Assembly: GCA_951213105.1 (NCBI GenBank) | Contig: OX578135.1 | Coordinates: forward strand, 164,414,750 to 164,478,749 | Direction of reading: 5' to 3' | Length of the DNA: 64,000 bases | DNA from: Amaurobius ferox | Taxonomy: Eukaryota > Arthropoda > Arachnida > Araneae > Amaurobiidae | Shown here: piece after piece, positions 11,226 through 20,690 of the stretch | Numbering within the stretch: the stretch's first letter is position 1 | How the letters are laid out: every line of letters begins with the position of its first letter | Program-made: the position numbers and the translations under genes | The notes under the pieces: model-generated | What the model was told of the DNA's origin: nothing | The model's input: the letters and a program-made list of their open reading frames with translations, nothing else | Database searches by the model: none

Positions 11226-11997
11226 TTCCTTTTCTACTAGCATACTCACCTTTTTAAGGTTATAAATGGTTATATAGCATATGTAGATGATAATTATAAG
11301 TAATTTGAGGGTTTTAGCTAGTTTCTGGGTGAATTTGTTGATTTTTTAGGATTTTTTTTGTTCTATGAATCCCTGTAAAGTGATTTTTGCTGTAAAAATA
11401 CGGGTTTCACGTTGAATGACTGTGTATTTGGATGTACGTTGGGGGCGAAGGTGAATGTTTTATTATGGATTCCGGTTGCTATGGGTTACGTTTAGTGTGT
11501 GGTGAAGTGAGTGTTGGTGTCTCGGGGAGGGAGGGGGAGAGAGGAGTATATGTTATTCGGGGTTTTTAGGTCTGCGCGTTGCTGTATTGTTTAAGGATTG
11601 GAGGTTTTAAGGGGTCTCGCAAAGGGATTTTCTTTCATTATTTTATTAAAATCTATTATTTTTTAAAGATGTGAATTTATTTAATATATCGATTACAATT
11701 ATTAAAAAGGATATAATCGATTGCGATGTTGAATGAATTGTTTATTTTTTATCGGATGTGTGCATAATTACATTCGTGTGTTGCAAGTTTAACGGTAACC
11801 GTGATATAACTATCACGTGACCTTGGCGGATGGATACATCAAGAACTCTTTAGAGATAACCTTGGGGTGACCTTGGCGGAAGGATACACCAGGAACTATT
11901 TTTTATGAATGGATGTAGGTGGTCTTTAAGCAGCGATTTTATCATTTCTGCTGTGAATTTTGTGCTGTTAGGACGCGTTTGAAGTTGCTCTGCGAGT
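11226..11997. other. Upstream region of the right polymerase copy
   Basis: Mirror of 9797-10568, non-coding, containing the repeated GTGACCTTGGCGGA(T/A)GGATACA block near 11816 and 11867. Confidence 0.5.
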
Positions 11998-12090
11998 ATG
12001 TTTGCCTTAGAAAGTAATATCGGAGGTACTATCCCTACCGTTACTGACGTTCCTATGCGTAATGCGCCCTCTTTGAACAGGATTGGACAT
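11998..12090 (+). CDS. Exon 1 of the Polinton polymerase gene (31 codons)
   Basis: The ATG at 11998 opens a 31-codon reading ending ...RIGH at 12090, followed directly by the donor GTAAGTACTT. Joined in phase 0 to 12384 it leads straight into the first zinc finger, whose first cysteine is the second exon 2 codon. The alternative start inside the intron (12360) would encode a run of bulky hydrophobic residues that is really the polypyrimidine tract. Mirror copy at 9704-9796. Confidence 0.7.
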
Positions 12091-12383
12091 GTAAGTACTT
12101 GTTTTAATGTGATTTTATTCTCTCATTTTATTAAACTTTGTATTTTTATGATGCGTAACAACTTTTTTTAATGAGTGTTTTTATGAATTTAATGAAATGT
12201 CTTGGGGATCTTGCATGAAATGTGTTGTATCTGGATATATTCTTTAATCCAGGAATTTTATTATTTCTAATGGGGATAGTATAATGGATTAGCGATTACT
12301 TTATATACATCTGAAATGTATTACATTGTTACCGAGAATAGCGTGTTTATACTAAGGTCTTGTATTTTTTTTATCTCTTGCAG
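12091..12383 (+). other. Spliceosomal intron in the polymerase gene (right copy)
   Basis: 293 nt, donor GTAAGTACTT, acceptor TTTTTTTTATCTCTTGCAG, phase 0, AT-rich with stops in all frames. It separates the 31-codon leader from the zinc-finger exon. Confidence 0.75.
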
Positions 12384-13517
12384 GTGTGTTTATCTTGTAA
12401 TAAGCACTTTTCCAGAAAAGATGCCTTAGCAAGACATATGAAGATTCATTCTGACGATGATGCCTTGACTTATCGATGTAAAGTATGCGAACGTGCATTT
12501 GTTCGTAAGGAAGACTTGGCTAGACATGCGAATATGCATTCTCCCGTTAAAGTGTTTGAATGCACTCAATGCTCCATACAGTTTACTAGACGAGATAACC
12601 TGAAGCGCCACCTGTTACTTCATCTGAAGGATGGTGTGAAATGCAAGCATTGTGAACTTATATTCAGCAAGAAAAGTGACGCCCTGCGCCACCAGCGTAT
12701 TGAACACGGTTCTAAAAAGAGAAAAGCTCCTGCTTTAGCCTCAACTTCTAATAAACGCCCCAAGATTGCAGCGAAGAAGAAGAAGGGTTTAGATGTATTC
12801 TCTGTACACACTCTGGAACCCACTGAAAGTGTAGAGGGGGATCTTATGCTATGTTTTGATGAGATTCGTCCTCAGCTATTAAAGATATTAAAAGACGAAC
12901 TTGATGCATACAGATCTATTAAGTGGTATCTTATTGCGGATGTGCAATTTATTCGTGACATTGCAAATGGTCAAGAGGTATCCAGCTCATATTTTAGAAC
13001 AGATGTTGTGACAGAACTTCGTGATGATACCCCTCCCAACAATGTTGAAGAAGCTTTTTCCCAAATCTTGAAGTTATTTGAAGAATTTGTCAGCCGAGGC
13101 TCTGGATGGACTTTACAAAAGATGCGAAAGATAGATGTTTTCTGTGCAAAGTATAAGCCTCTTGCAGCTTCTAGCTATATACCTTTGCCAACAAAACTTG
13201 CAGCCAAGAAAGCTTTACTCAATATTCGAAATGAAGACGAGAAATGTCTGGTGTGGTGCCTATTGGCCCACAAATACTATATATCTCGTGAAGGCCATCC
13301 TGAAAGAGTGTCACATTATAAAAGTTTTGAGAATGACATTAAACTTGGAGATATTCAATACCCTATCTCAGTTGTGAAGATTCCTCAGATTGAAAAATTG
13401 AATAATATACGAATAAATGTATATGGATACGAAGATGAAGAGATTTTTCCTTTGCATATATCCAAACGTGAAGATGAAGACTGTGTTGAAGACCCAGACC
13501 GTCCGACTCGTAGATGA
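12384..13517 (+). pseudogene. Zinc-finger and pre-polymerase segment of the right polymerase copy
   Basis: First uninterrupted part of exon 2. In the frame numbered from 12360, the C2H2 fingers lie at residues 10-30, 40-60, 68-88 and 95-116, then a basic tract (about 119-142) that fits a nuclear localisation signal. Residues about 150-385 are the conserved domain that precedes the exonuclease in this polymerase group (motifs WYLIADVQF, GSGWTL, SSYIPLP, KKALLNIRNEDEKC). The last residues (EDPDRPTRR) are encoded by an inserted SINE-tail scrap, and the stop at 13515 is an artefact of that insertion. Mirror copy 8277-9410. Confidence 0.8.
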
Positions 13518-13526
13518 AGACTGTGT
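13473..13526 (-). repeat. 25-26-bp SINE-tail insertion with 14-15-bp duplication inside the polymerase
   Basis: (A)GATGAAGACTGTGT occurs at 13472-13486 and again at 13512-13526. Between them lies TGAAGACCCAGACCGTCC followed by GACTCGT, the reverse complement of the 3' end of the SINE family seen at 37071, 41371 and 16413. Net gain is 40 bp, which shifts the frame by one. The mirror lies at 8268-8322. Being in both arms, it predates arm duplication. Confidence 0.75.
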
Positions 13527-14217
13527 GAATCTTCTGTTGATTAGTGATGAAGATAAGCAACACTATATTTTAATTAGGAATATGTCACGCTTGCTGGGGG
13601 ATATAACTAAGCATAATGGAGCCCAATATATATGTTATAGATGTTTACATCGTTACAGCAGAGACGATCTTTTGCAAGATCATGCTCAATATTGCAAAGA
13701 ACATGCACCTCAACGCATTAAAATGCCTTCGGAAGATCAGAAATATCTCCAATTCACGAACAAACAGTATCAGCATTCTATCCCTTTCATCATTTATGCT
13801 GACTTTGAAGCCCTGATCGTTAAAGAAGACACTACTAAACCCTCGAATATTAGATCTTACACGCATAGACTAGCGATTCATGAACCTTGTGGATATGCTT
13901 ATGTTATTATAGGGCCTGATGGAAAATGCCTGAAACAAGCTACTGTGTATCGAGGTATCGACCCTGTGAATCATTTTCTTAACAACTTGATAATGGAGAA
14001 ACAGTATCTTGGAGAAAAATTACGTTATGTTAAACCACTACGAATGACTAAAGAGAATGAAGTTGACTTTGAAAGAGCTACCCATTGTAACGTGTGCCAT
14101 CGTGAACTGAAAACAGATCGTGTGCGTGATCACAATCACGTGACTGGAGCCTATATAGAGGTGCCCTGCATAATGCCTGTAATCTTAACTATAGGCAAAG
14201 TATTAATATTCCTGTAG
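13513..14217 (+). pseudogene. Exonuclease I / HNH-like segment of the right polymerase copy
   Basis: The homologous frame resumes after the insertion. In the frame numbered from 13417, a CxxC...H...C knuckle lies at residues 73-93, exonuclease motif I YADFEA at 127-132 (Asp129 and Glu131, the metal-binding pair), and a CxxC at 224-227 followed by DRVRDHNHVTG at 234-244, the pattern of endonuclease VII-type HNH motifs. Residues after about 247 are frameshifted. Mirror copy 7577-8281. Confidence 0.8.
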
Positions 14218-14594
14218 TGTTTCATAATTTAAAAAATTATGACTCTCATCATATTATGCTGAGTTTTGGAAAATTGCAAGACCATAAAATTGATGTGATT
14301 GCCACTAATATGGAAAAATATATATCTTTTAAGATTTCAAAGAAAGAGGGGGCCCGTGTCTGTTTACAATTTATTGATAGCCTACAGTTTCTAAATGCTT
14401 CCCTGGAAAAGCTAGTTTCCAATTTAGACTTGAGTGAATTTCATATTCTCAGAGAACATTTCCCTGATATAGTACAACAGAATGCTCTTATTAGGAAAGG
14501 AGTATATCCCTATAGCTATATGACATCCTTTCAAAAATTTGATGAAAATCGGGTCTGTCGTGCGGTTTTTAAAACATTTATTTTTAAAACATGA
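14157..14594 (+). pseudogene. Exonuclease II segment and truncation point of the right polymerase copy
   Basis: After the second frame break the homologous frame continues through FHNLKNYD (exonuclease motif II, near 14219-14242) to a YPYSYM...KFDE motif that ends at 14546. The usual continuation into the polymerase fingers and palm is missing. The last codons read into AT-rich non-coding DNA. Mirror copy 7200-7637. Confidence 0.75.
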
Positions 14595-15060
14595 TGGGAT
14601 TTAAAGATACTCTCACACACGTATAAAATAACACACTCCTATAAACAAATTAGTATGTGGGGTTTTTTAAATATTTATTTTTAAAACAGGTTAAGATTGA
14701 AAGATACCCCTATGCTAGTAGTACACTTGTAAAAACATATGCATACAGCCATTGGTATCTGTTATTATTTAAACTCCAAGACTTAAATGAATACACGATT
14801 CATAACACTCAAGTATTTTGGACACTTTCACGATTCTTTAAAATATTTATTTTTGGAAATATTTATTGAAATATTTATTTTTGGGAATATTTATTAAAAT
14901 ATTTGAACTCCAAGATCGAAAGGATTGGGGAAACACACCCCTCCCATACACCCAATTCCCGAGATTCCCATACACCCGATTCACGCGATTCTGCTACTTT
15001 AAAACACCAATTCACGCGATTCTGCTACTTTAAAAACGCGTTTTTGTTAGTTTTTTACAA
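14595..15060. other. AT-rich non-coding part of the right arm
   Basis: Mirror of 6734-7199, with repeated AAATATTTATTTTT-type blocks and duplicated TTCACGCGATTCTGCTACTTTAAA-like segments. No gene. Confidence 0.6.
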
Positions 15061-15551
15061 GTAAAAAGTATGTTTTTGTGAAAAAACGTTAAAAAATAGC
15101 ACAAGTGTGAAAACCTATGTTAATTCCCATAGAGAAAACGGCACAAGTGTGGTTTTTGAAAAGTAGAAAACTTACATTTGCGAAAAAATATAAGAAAAAA
15201 ACTTGCATTTACGAAATTTTGTTAGTAAAAAGTATGTTTTTGTGAAAAAACGTTAAAAAATAGCACAAGTGCGAAAACCTATGTTAATTTCCATAGAGAA
15301 AACAGCACAAGTGCGGTTTTTGAAAAGTAAAAAAATTACATTTGCGAAAAAATATAAGAAAAAAACTTGCATTTACGAAATTTTGTTAGTAAAAAGTATG
15401 TTTTTGTGAAAAAACGTTAAAAAATAGCACAAGTGTGAAAACCTATGTTAATTTCCATAGCGAAAACAGCACAAGTGCGGTTTTTGAAAAGTAAAAAACT
15501 TACATTTGCGAAAAAATATAAGAAAAAAATTACATTTACGAAATTTTGTTA
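15061..15551. repeat. Three tandem copies of a ~163-bp repeat, right arm
   Basis: Mirror of 6243-6733, with the same three copies in inverse order. Confidence 0.9.
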
Positions 15552-15576
15552 CTAAAAACAAAAAAAGAAAAAATAA

Positions 15577-15617
15577 TATACGTCATAAACTCTATACGTC
15601 ATAAACAATATACGTCA
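15577..15617 (-). promoter_or_regulatory. Three TATACGTCA iterons at 16-bp spacing, right end
   Basis: Mirror of the left iterons: TATACGTCA at 15577, 15593 and 15609. Confidence 0.6.
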
Positions 15618-15792
15618 CCTTATGGAACTGTGCCGCCTCACACCGACTTCTGAGAACCCCTATGTTAAAGCATGGGACTTTACCACCGCCTCTGTTGATG
15701 CACTCATTTTCTGGCCTCGGAGGGTTCCCCATGTTAAAGTATAGGGATTCACCGCCTCTGAAGTGGCGCTGAACTCTCCCTAATCCCCTACT

Positions 15793-15798
15793 TGCATA
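15793..15798 (+). repeat. Right 6-bp target site duplication of the Polinton
   Basis: TGCATA directly after the CCCCTACT terminus, identical to 5996-6001. Confidence 0.9.
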
Positions 15799-16400
15799 TT
15801 ATATATTAAAAAATAAAACAAATAAAAATAGTGTCGAACCTGATGTTTACTTTGCAGCTCCAAGCACATTTATTTCAAAATACTATTTTTTGTTCTTTTG
15901 TTTGTGATATCTCATGAACAAATTAATAAACTCTCCTGAAACTTTTTGAGTAGAAGAATTGTATAATGATGCTTCAATTAAACTAATATCTTTGCTTTAG
16001 CAAGTAATGTAAAATGTTTGCTGCTTATATTGTTAAAAAAAAAATAAAGATACAAAACGAGTCTCTATTAATTACTTCATTAAAGTACCAAAAATAAAAA
16101 TAGAGAAAAATTGATAATTAAAAGCCAACGAGATATTTTTGTTTAGGTGCAATAATTAATTAAATTGAGTTACACCAAAATAGATCATAATAAATAATTA
16201 CATAAATATAATTTTTTTTGCCTTTTTTAAAATTTTCCTGCGAATAAATACTGTATAGATTTGAATATAGGTTTAAAAAATGGTATGCATTTATTTCAAG
16301 TGTTTTTTTTTTTATAGAAAATAATTCATTTTTTACACATTAAAACTGTAGTAAAAAAACGTCGAATAGTAGAATTATAATATTTACCTGATAATACCGG
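15799..16400. other. AT-rich intergenic DNA, nothing recognised
   Basis: Very AT-rich with A/T homopolymers. No supported feature. Confidence 0.4.
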
Positions 16401-16685
16401 GATTTGCTTTTTCTTCTTCGACCCAGACAGTCCGACCTACCAGAGAGTATAAGGTATCTATATGCCGGGAAGTGCCACCCAATTTAGACCGGAGCCCAGA
16501 AGGACTGTACCCGCCTTCCCTTACTACCAACATCTCGGAAGGACTTAGGGGCCCACATGTTTAACGTGATCATACTCCGCGTGAACACGGCGGCAGTTTT
16601 GGTAGAGGCAGGAATCGAACTCAGGTCAACCGAATGCAATTCCCGCGAGTTAACCACTGGGTTGTCGCGCCCCGATTTGCTTTTT
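16401..16685 (-). mobile_element. tRNA-derived SINE, full copy (family A)
   Basis: Element 16413-16673 on the minus strand, flanked by GATTTGCTTTTT at 16401-16412 and 16674-16685. The tRNA-like head (about 16596-16673) has GTTCGATTCCT as box B. The body contains the conserved segments CACGTTAAACATGTGGG and GGTCTAAATTGGGTGGCAC, and the 3' end has GGTAGGTCGGACTGTCTGGGT followed by an A/G-rich tail. It shares body and 3' end with the copies at 37071 and 41371. Non-coding, copied by a LINE in trans. Short frames here are not genes. Confidence 0.9.
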
Positions 16686-16856
16686 CAACCTTCAAATATC
16701 ATTATGCGGCAAATGTCTACAAAAACAAACTACATTTTCTTTTGCGTTTGAGACAAAATTTAAGGAGGCGCTGGGAGTCACACTGTATTGTATGTAAGCT
16801 CATATTGAATCAAATTAGCAAAAGCCGGACTTTGAAAGGACTCACGCATATGAAGT

Positions 16857-16946
16857 ATGTGAGCTATGCGTTGAAGACCCAGACCGTCCGACTCATCCTG
16901 AGGACTTGAGCAACTATTTGGACAGCCGGGAAACATGTGAGCTATG
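16857..16946 (-). mobile_element. 66-bp 3'-terminal fragment of SINE family A
   Basis: ATGTGAGCTATG at 16857-16868 and 16935-16946 flank 16869-16934, which is the reverse complement of the last ~65 bp of the SINE (ACCCAGACCGTCCGAC, then TATTTGGACAGCCGGGA). This is a strongly 5'-truncated insertion with its own 12-bp target duplication. Confidence 0.75.
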
Positions 16947-17384
16947 TGTGAAATATTTCAAATTAAAACTTAATTTAATAAATAATTATGAAATTAGAAG
17001 TAGAAAAAGTTAATTTCAATATTTGATAATCCTAATATTAAAGAGCCTGCTTTCAGAATTTGAAAATTAAATTAAACAAATTAGAATACAGGAAAATCAA
17101 AGTAACACATTTATGCATGCATAAGTGCACACGTTTTATGTGTTTGATAAGTTGTTAGTTACTTGTTATTTGTACGAAGCGCATTTTAAAAATGGGCGTT
17201 TCGGTTTAATAACTGAAATTGTGATACTCTGCAAATCTGCCAGCAATTAATTTCACGTATGTGTGTGCAAAATTTCATCTTCCTACCTATTGTGGTTTTC
17301 GAATAAAAGAGATCACAAAATTCAGGAAAATCTTGATTTCGCTCCGTTAGGAATAGAGAATAGACTTCTTTTTGCTCGCCCATA

Positions 17385-17640
17385 ATAATATTTATTTAAA
17401 CTGTTCATTTTGCAGAAGAAAATAAATTCAAATTAGATCTCAAACAAAACTGACTACTCTTACTTATTCACATTTATTCCACCTTTTATTTGGATTGTGT
17501 CTCAATATGTTTGTTCTGCATCTTGTTCTACAACTAGTAAAAACTACTTATTACTTTTGCTTATAATATGCGGCATTTTAATTTAAAAATAATCAAAAAT
17601 ACATATACTAAACACTGTACCTTCCCCCCTCGATTTCTAC
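17385..17640 (+). repeat. Dispersed repeat, copy 1 of a pair
   Basis: Similar to about 36500-36750 in the same orientation: ATATTTATTTAAACTGTT start, a CTAGTAAAAACTACTTATTACTT-like block, then ATTTTAAAATAA and a C-rich block. Divergence is moderate. No coding capacity. Class unknown. Confidence 0.55.
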
Positions 17641-18055
17641 TTCCCTAAAACACTGTGTATCTTCCTTAATCGTCTCATCTTCTCTCATTTAATACAACAG
17701 GAAAGCATTGTTTATTATAAGTATTTTTAATTATTTTCTAATTAAAGTTCCCTAATTAAGTAGTAAATATTTTGTCCTTGGTGGATACTCTGAACAGGAT
17801 ACAAAAATAAATTGAAAGGTAAAATACATTTGAATACGTAGGAATTTTATTTATTGTTTGGGTTCTAATTTGCATTGTATTGACAATTAATCTCTGCAAA
17901 ATTAACAGCTTTAATAAATATTATTGAACTCAATATGAGTTGTTCGCATTAGAAATGTAATGCAGTGGGACTTTTCTTAGTCCCGTATCACCTAAATGAT
18001 TGTCTCAAACGATTTTGGGGGTTTCCCAACAGGAAGTTTTAACTCTGTAAAAGAA
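17641..18055. other. AT-rich intergenic DNA, nothing recognised
   Basis: AT-rich with no supported feature. Confidence 0.35.
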
Positions 18056-18330
18056 ACTTGCTGCCCTAACCGGGAATTGAACCACGGGTCTGTCGATTGT
18101 ACTGAAAGTCCTGTACTGAAGTCCATTGAATCCGTAATACGGTCATTTTTAGATCCCCAACATTACAGTATTAACCTACAGGATTAATTCGTTTGGGCAA
18201 AAGATTTAAAGAACCTCGCTGCTCCAACCGGGAATCGATTCCCGGATCTTCGTACTGGTCAGTCGATGCTCTACCGGTGAGCTACTGGGACGGAAATGCA
18301 AGTTCTTATAGTCGGAGTGAACTCTGCCTT
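18056..18330 (-). mobile_element. tRNA-derived SINE (family B) with a second partial head
   Basis: On the minus strand, 18221-18291 is tRNA-like: D-arm GCTC...GAGC, box A-like TAGCTCACCGG, and a T-arm stem CCGGG/CCCGG. The acceptor ends do not pair well. A partial second head lies at 18062-18110. The sequence around the head (AAAGAACCT on one side, GCAAGTTCTTATAGTCG on the other) recurs at 56400-56525, so this is a SINE rather than a tRNA gene. Confidence 0.7.
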
Positions 18331-18589
18331 TAACCTTCATGGCATAATGGCTACGTCACGTGAAAAGCATATACACGGAATGAATATACTATCTTCACTG
18401 GCGAGATTAAAATGTAACATTAAACGCACGAAAACAATGAGTTTGAATTTCATTGCAGCTTTAGTGAAATAAGATAAACCATAAATTAATTTTCTATTGA
18501 ATAAATGTCAAGTGAATAATAGGAAATACAAGCGTTTGTTCCTAAAAATATTTATGAAACGAAGTAATAATCTACTGTTGCAAACGAAA

Positions 18590-18850
18590 GGCGGCAACAA
18601 TACACTTTTATCCTTCTCCGAACTCATCAGAGGAAACGTGCTCTTCAAATCCTGCATTGTTTATTTCTATCTCGTGAGTGGAACTCAAACCGGGCGAGTC
18701 ACGAGTTCCCGCCTCTCGCAGATTGGACGAAGGTCACGACTCAGCGCCGACAGAAAGAAAAAACACCTTTCAAAAGTTTACAAACAATCCAGTCATTTAA
18801 ATGCCATTACTGAGATGCGCAGTCTCCCGCGGTTCTTTGTGTAGACGCTT
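18590..18850. other. GC-rich island, unassigned
   Basis: Complex sequence of raised GC. A 115-codon plus-strand frame crosses it, but the protein has no recognised domain. Possible host regulatory DNA or UTR. Confidence 0.2.
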
Positions 18851-18879
18851 TTTTTTTTGCGAGATACAGAAATGTGCAG

Positions 18880-19080
18880 AATAAATGAATTGTTATTTGT
18901 TAAAAGGGCTTCGGTCAAGATCGCTGACTTTTCGAAAACGAACCGCGATAGTATCAAGAACGGCTTCTCTGCCTAGCTTAGGTTTGTGGCGAGAAATACC
19001 AGCTCTCTTGGCCAAGGTCTTTTTAGCAAATAACGAGAACAGACTACAAATCTGGCCCACAGGCTGAACAGACTCACAAG
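18880..19080. other. Small block of raised GC with a 60-codon frame
   Basis: The plus-strand frame 18885-19067 is basic and has no known domain or visible splice context. Probably not a gene. Confidence 0.15.
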
Positions 19081-20200
19081 CCGAGTCGGGTTAAATTTCC
19101 CTTAGATTGTTTCTGATTGGGCACGGTTGAGGTTTAGATTTACAGAATTTCGGCCAGGTAGAGTTGGACGTATACAATGTTTAAAAAGTTTATAAATAAT
19201 ATTTCATGTATTTTATTAAATTTGAAAATTTATTTTTAAATAAAATAAAATATGCGAAATTATTTTGTCAATTTCAAATATGTATAGGTAGCTTACTAAA
19301 AAATAAATAACGCTTAACTTAAATCTGAGCACAAAATAATGTTCTTGACACATTTAGAAAAATATCGTTTCCGACCGAACAGCACAAGACTCAAAGGCTA
19401 TCGGACCGGTCTTAGATTCTACATTTGAAAATGTCATCAGGTTCGAGCAGGGTTTGGATTCTGATACTGTCGAGATAAATCATTATTATATTTGTTAGAT
19501 GAATGTTAATGTAATACTGAGCAATAAATCATGGCATGAATTGTAAACATTATTTTTTACCCATTTGTCAAAGCCAGGAGTATAGATAGCATTTAGCTGG
19601 TGTATTTATTTTACACATAGTTATACTTAACAGCTGTTACGCTAATGATTTGAAAGGTTTTTTAAGATTAAAAGAACGTTGTGAATTCGATGGATTGAGA
19701 AAATTTACAAATCTAGGTAAAAGAGAACCAATTTTTGGGAGTTTTCAATAAGATTGTATTGATTAATTTCATATAAAATTTTTCCTAAAATTCTCTTCAG
19801 TAATTTGAATTTATGAGTATTTTCTACAAGTTTTACAAAATTATATTTGATAATATTATATTTTTTACCATTTCTATACAACGGGTATTTAATCCATACG
19901 ATCCAATATTTCGAGTTTACAAAACTTCATACCATGTGTAAGTTACGGTACAACACAATGCAGGTTTATTTTTTAAACGTGCAGTAGCGCACAATTTGTG
20001 CACTGTAAAAGAAAAAAAAATTTTTTTTTTTTAGGGTTACTGTTGAGGGGTTTATCGGATATATATATATATATATTATGATTGTTTAATTAAATTTATA
20101 TGTTTAATAAGATTATATATATTAAATTTGTTTATTTTTATGGCCGTAAATATTTTACTAAAATGGAAGAGTTCGGAAAGACTTTTCCTGCACGTTAAAT
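19081..20200. other. AT-rich intergenic DNA, nothing recognised
   Basis: AT-rich with simple A/T runs and an (AT)n tract near 20057-20076. No gene. Confidence 0.4.
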
Positions 20201-20209
20201 GTTTCGTGT

Positions 20210-20690
20210 ATATAAATTATTATTATTAATGATTCGTCTGCAAAAATAAATAAATAAATAAATAAAAATAAAGAAGAAAAAGTCATAAGACACATATATT
20301 TAGACATTTTTCTCATTCTAATTTTTTATGCTTTATACAAAACTGTTTAACTTCTATGAAATACGAAGCAAAAATTTCGATCAAAATATGTTTGCTGCAT
20401 TTAAAAGTAGCATTCCAATTTATTACAGTTATGTATCTCACTAAGTATCGATTTTTGCTAATTTCTAAAATACATGTTTGCAATTTAATTAATTTTAAAT
20501 ATGTTGTTTAAGCATTATTCTTGTCGGAGGACCAGCAGTAAAATAAATCTGCATTGGAGCTTAGATTTCATGGCCAGGTTATTCAAGGAAGGGCGGTATC
20601 CTCCCCGGGAAGCAAAATTCAGAATATTATGTAAAATTACTAAATTAGCTAGATTTTGAATTTTTAAAAATATTTTGGGGTCAGAAGAAA
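20210..20690 (+). repeat. Dispersed repeat, copy 1 of a pair
   Basis: Similar in order and orientation to 57630-58130. Shared blocks include AATGATTC, an AAATAAATAAATAAATAAA run, ACACATATATTT, an AAAAATTTCGATCAAAATAT-like block, TTAATTTTAAATRTGTT followed by TAAGCATTAT, and GGCGGTAT. About 480 bp, non-coding, diverged. Class unknown. Confidence 0.65.

Larger units (their letters stand above)
11998..14560 (+). pseudogene. Polinton DNA polymerase B, broken and truncated (right copy)
   Basis: Protein-primed family B polymerases replicate Polinton DNA from a terminal protein. Exon 1 (11998-12090, 31 codons) reads in phase 0 into exon 2 at 12384. Next come four C2H2 fingers, a Lys/Arg-rich tract, the conserved pre-polymerase region with GSGWTL and SSYIPLP, then, after a frame break, a CxxC...HxxxC knuckle and exonuclease motif I (YADFEA). 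A CxxC...DRVRDHNH cluster like endonuclease VII follows, and after a second break exonuclease motif II (FHNLKNYD). Homology stops near 14546, before the palm, so no catalytic polymerase motifs remain. Breaks: a 25-bp insertion plus 14-15-bp duplication at 13473-13526, and a small indel near 14156. Codons between the breaks are well preserved, which suggests recent decay. Confidence 0.85.
6002..15792. mobile_element. Palindromic Polinton/Maverick-type DNA transposon (defective)
   Basis: The element is 9,791 bp, starts 5'-AGTAGGGG and ends CCCCTACT-3', and is flanked by TGCATA on both sides. Position x on the left pairs with 21794-x on the right from 6002 to 10568 and 11226 to 15792, so two 4,567-bp inverted arms (93% of the element) enclose a 657-bp unique centre. 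AG/CT ends, 6-bp target duplications and a family B polymerase are Polinton hallmarks. Typical Polintons are 15-20 kb with terminal repeats of some hundred bp and also carry integrase, ATPase, protease and capsid genes. None of those is recognisable here. Each arm has only the front part of the polymerase gene, broken by the same lesions in both arms. I infer a non-autonomous derivative that either inserted as a palindrome or grew its terminal repeats by gene conversion. Confidence 0.85.
11226..15792. repeat. Right inverted-repeat arm of the Polinton
   Basis: Reverse complement of 6002-10568, with the same features in mirror order. The arm ends at CCCCTACT, followed directly by the target duplication. 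The base at 12676 (G) is the only difference found in the translated segments. Confidence 0.95.

Noticed and set aside
12360..12383. Methionine at 12360 as the start of the zinc-finger protein
   Set aside because: These codons are the polypyrimidine tract and splice acceptor. The leader exon at 11998-12090 joins in phase.
6002..15792. Palindrome as a pure assembly or library artefact
   Set aside because: A unique 657-bp centre, a base difference between arms, non-mirrored flanks and a target duplication at exactly the outer limits all fit a real element. It cannot be fully excluded without reads.
18221..18291. Functional tRNA gene on the minus strand
   Set aside because: The acceptor stem does not pair well and the flanking sequence recurs at 56400-56525, as expected for a SINE head. 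The heads at 56414 and 36183 were rejected for the same kind of reason.
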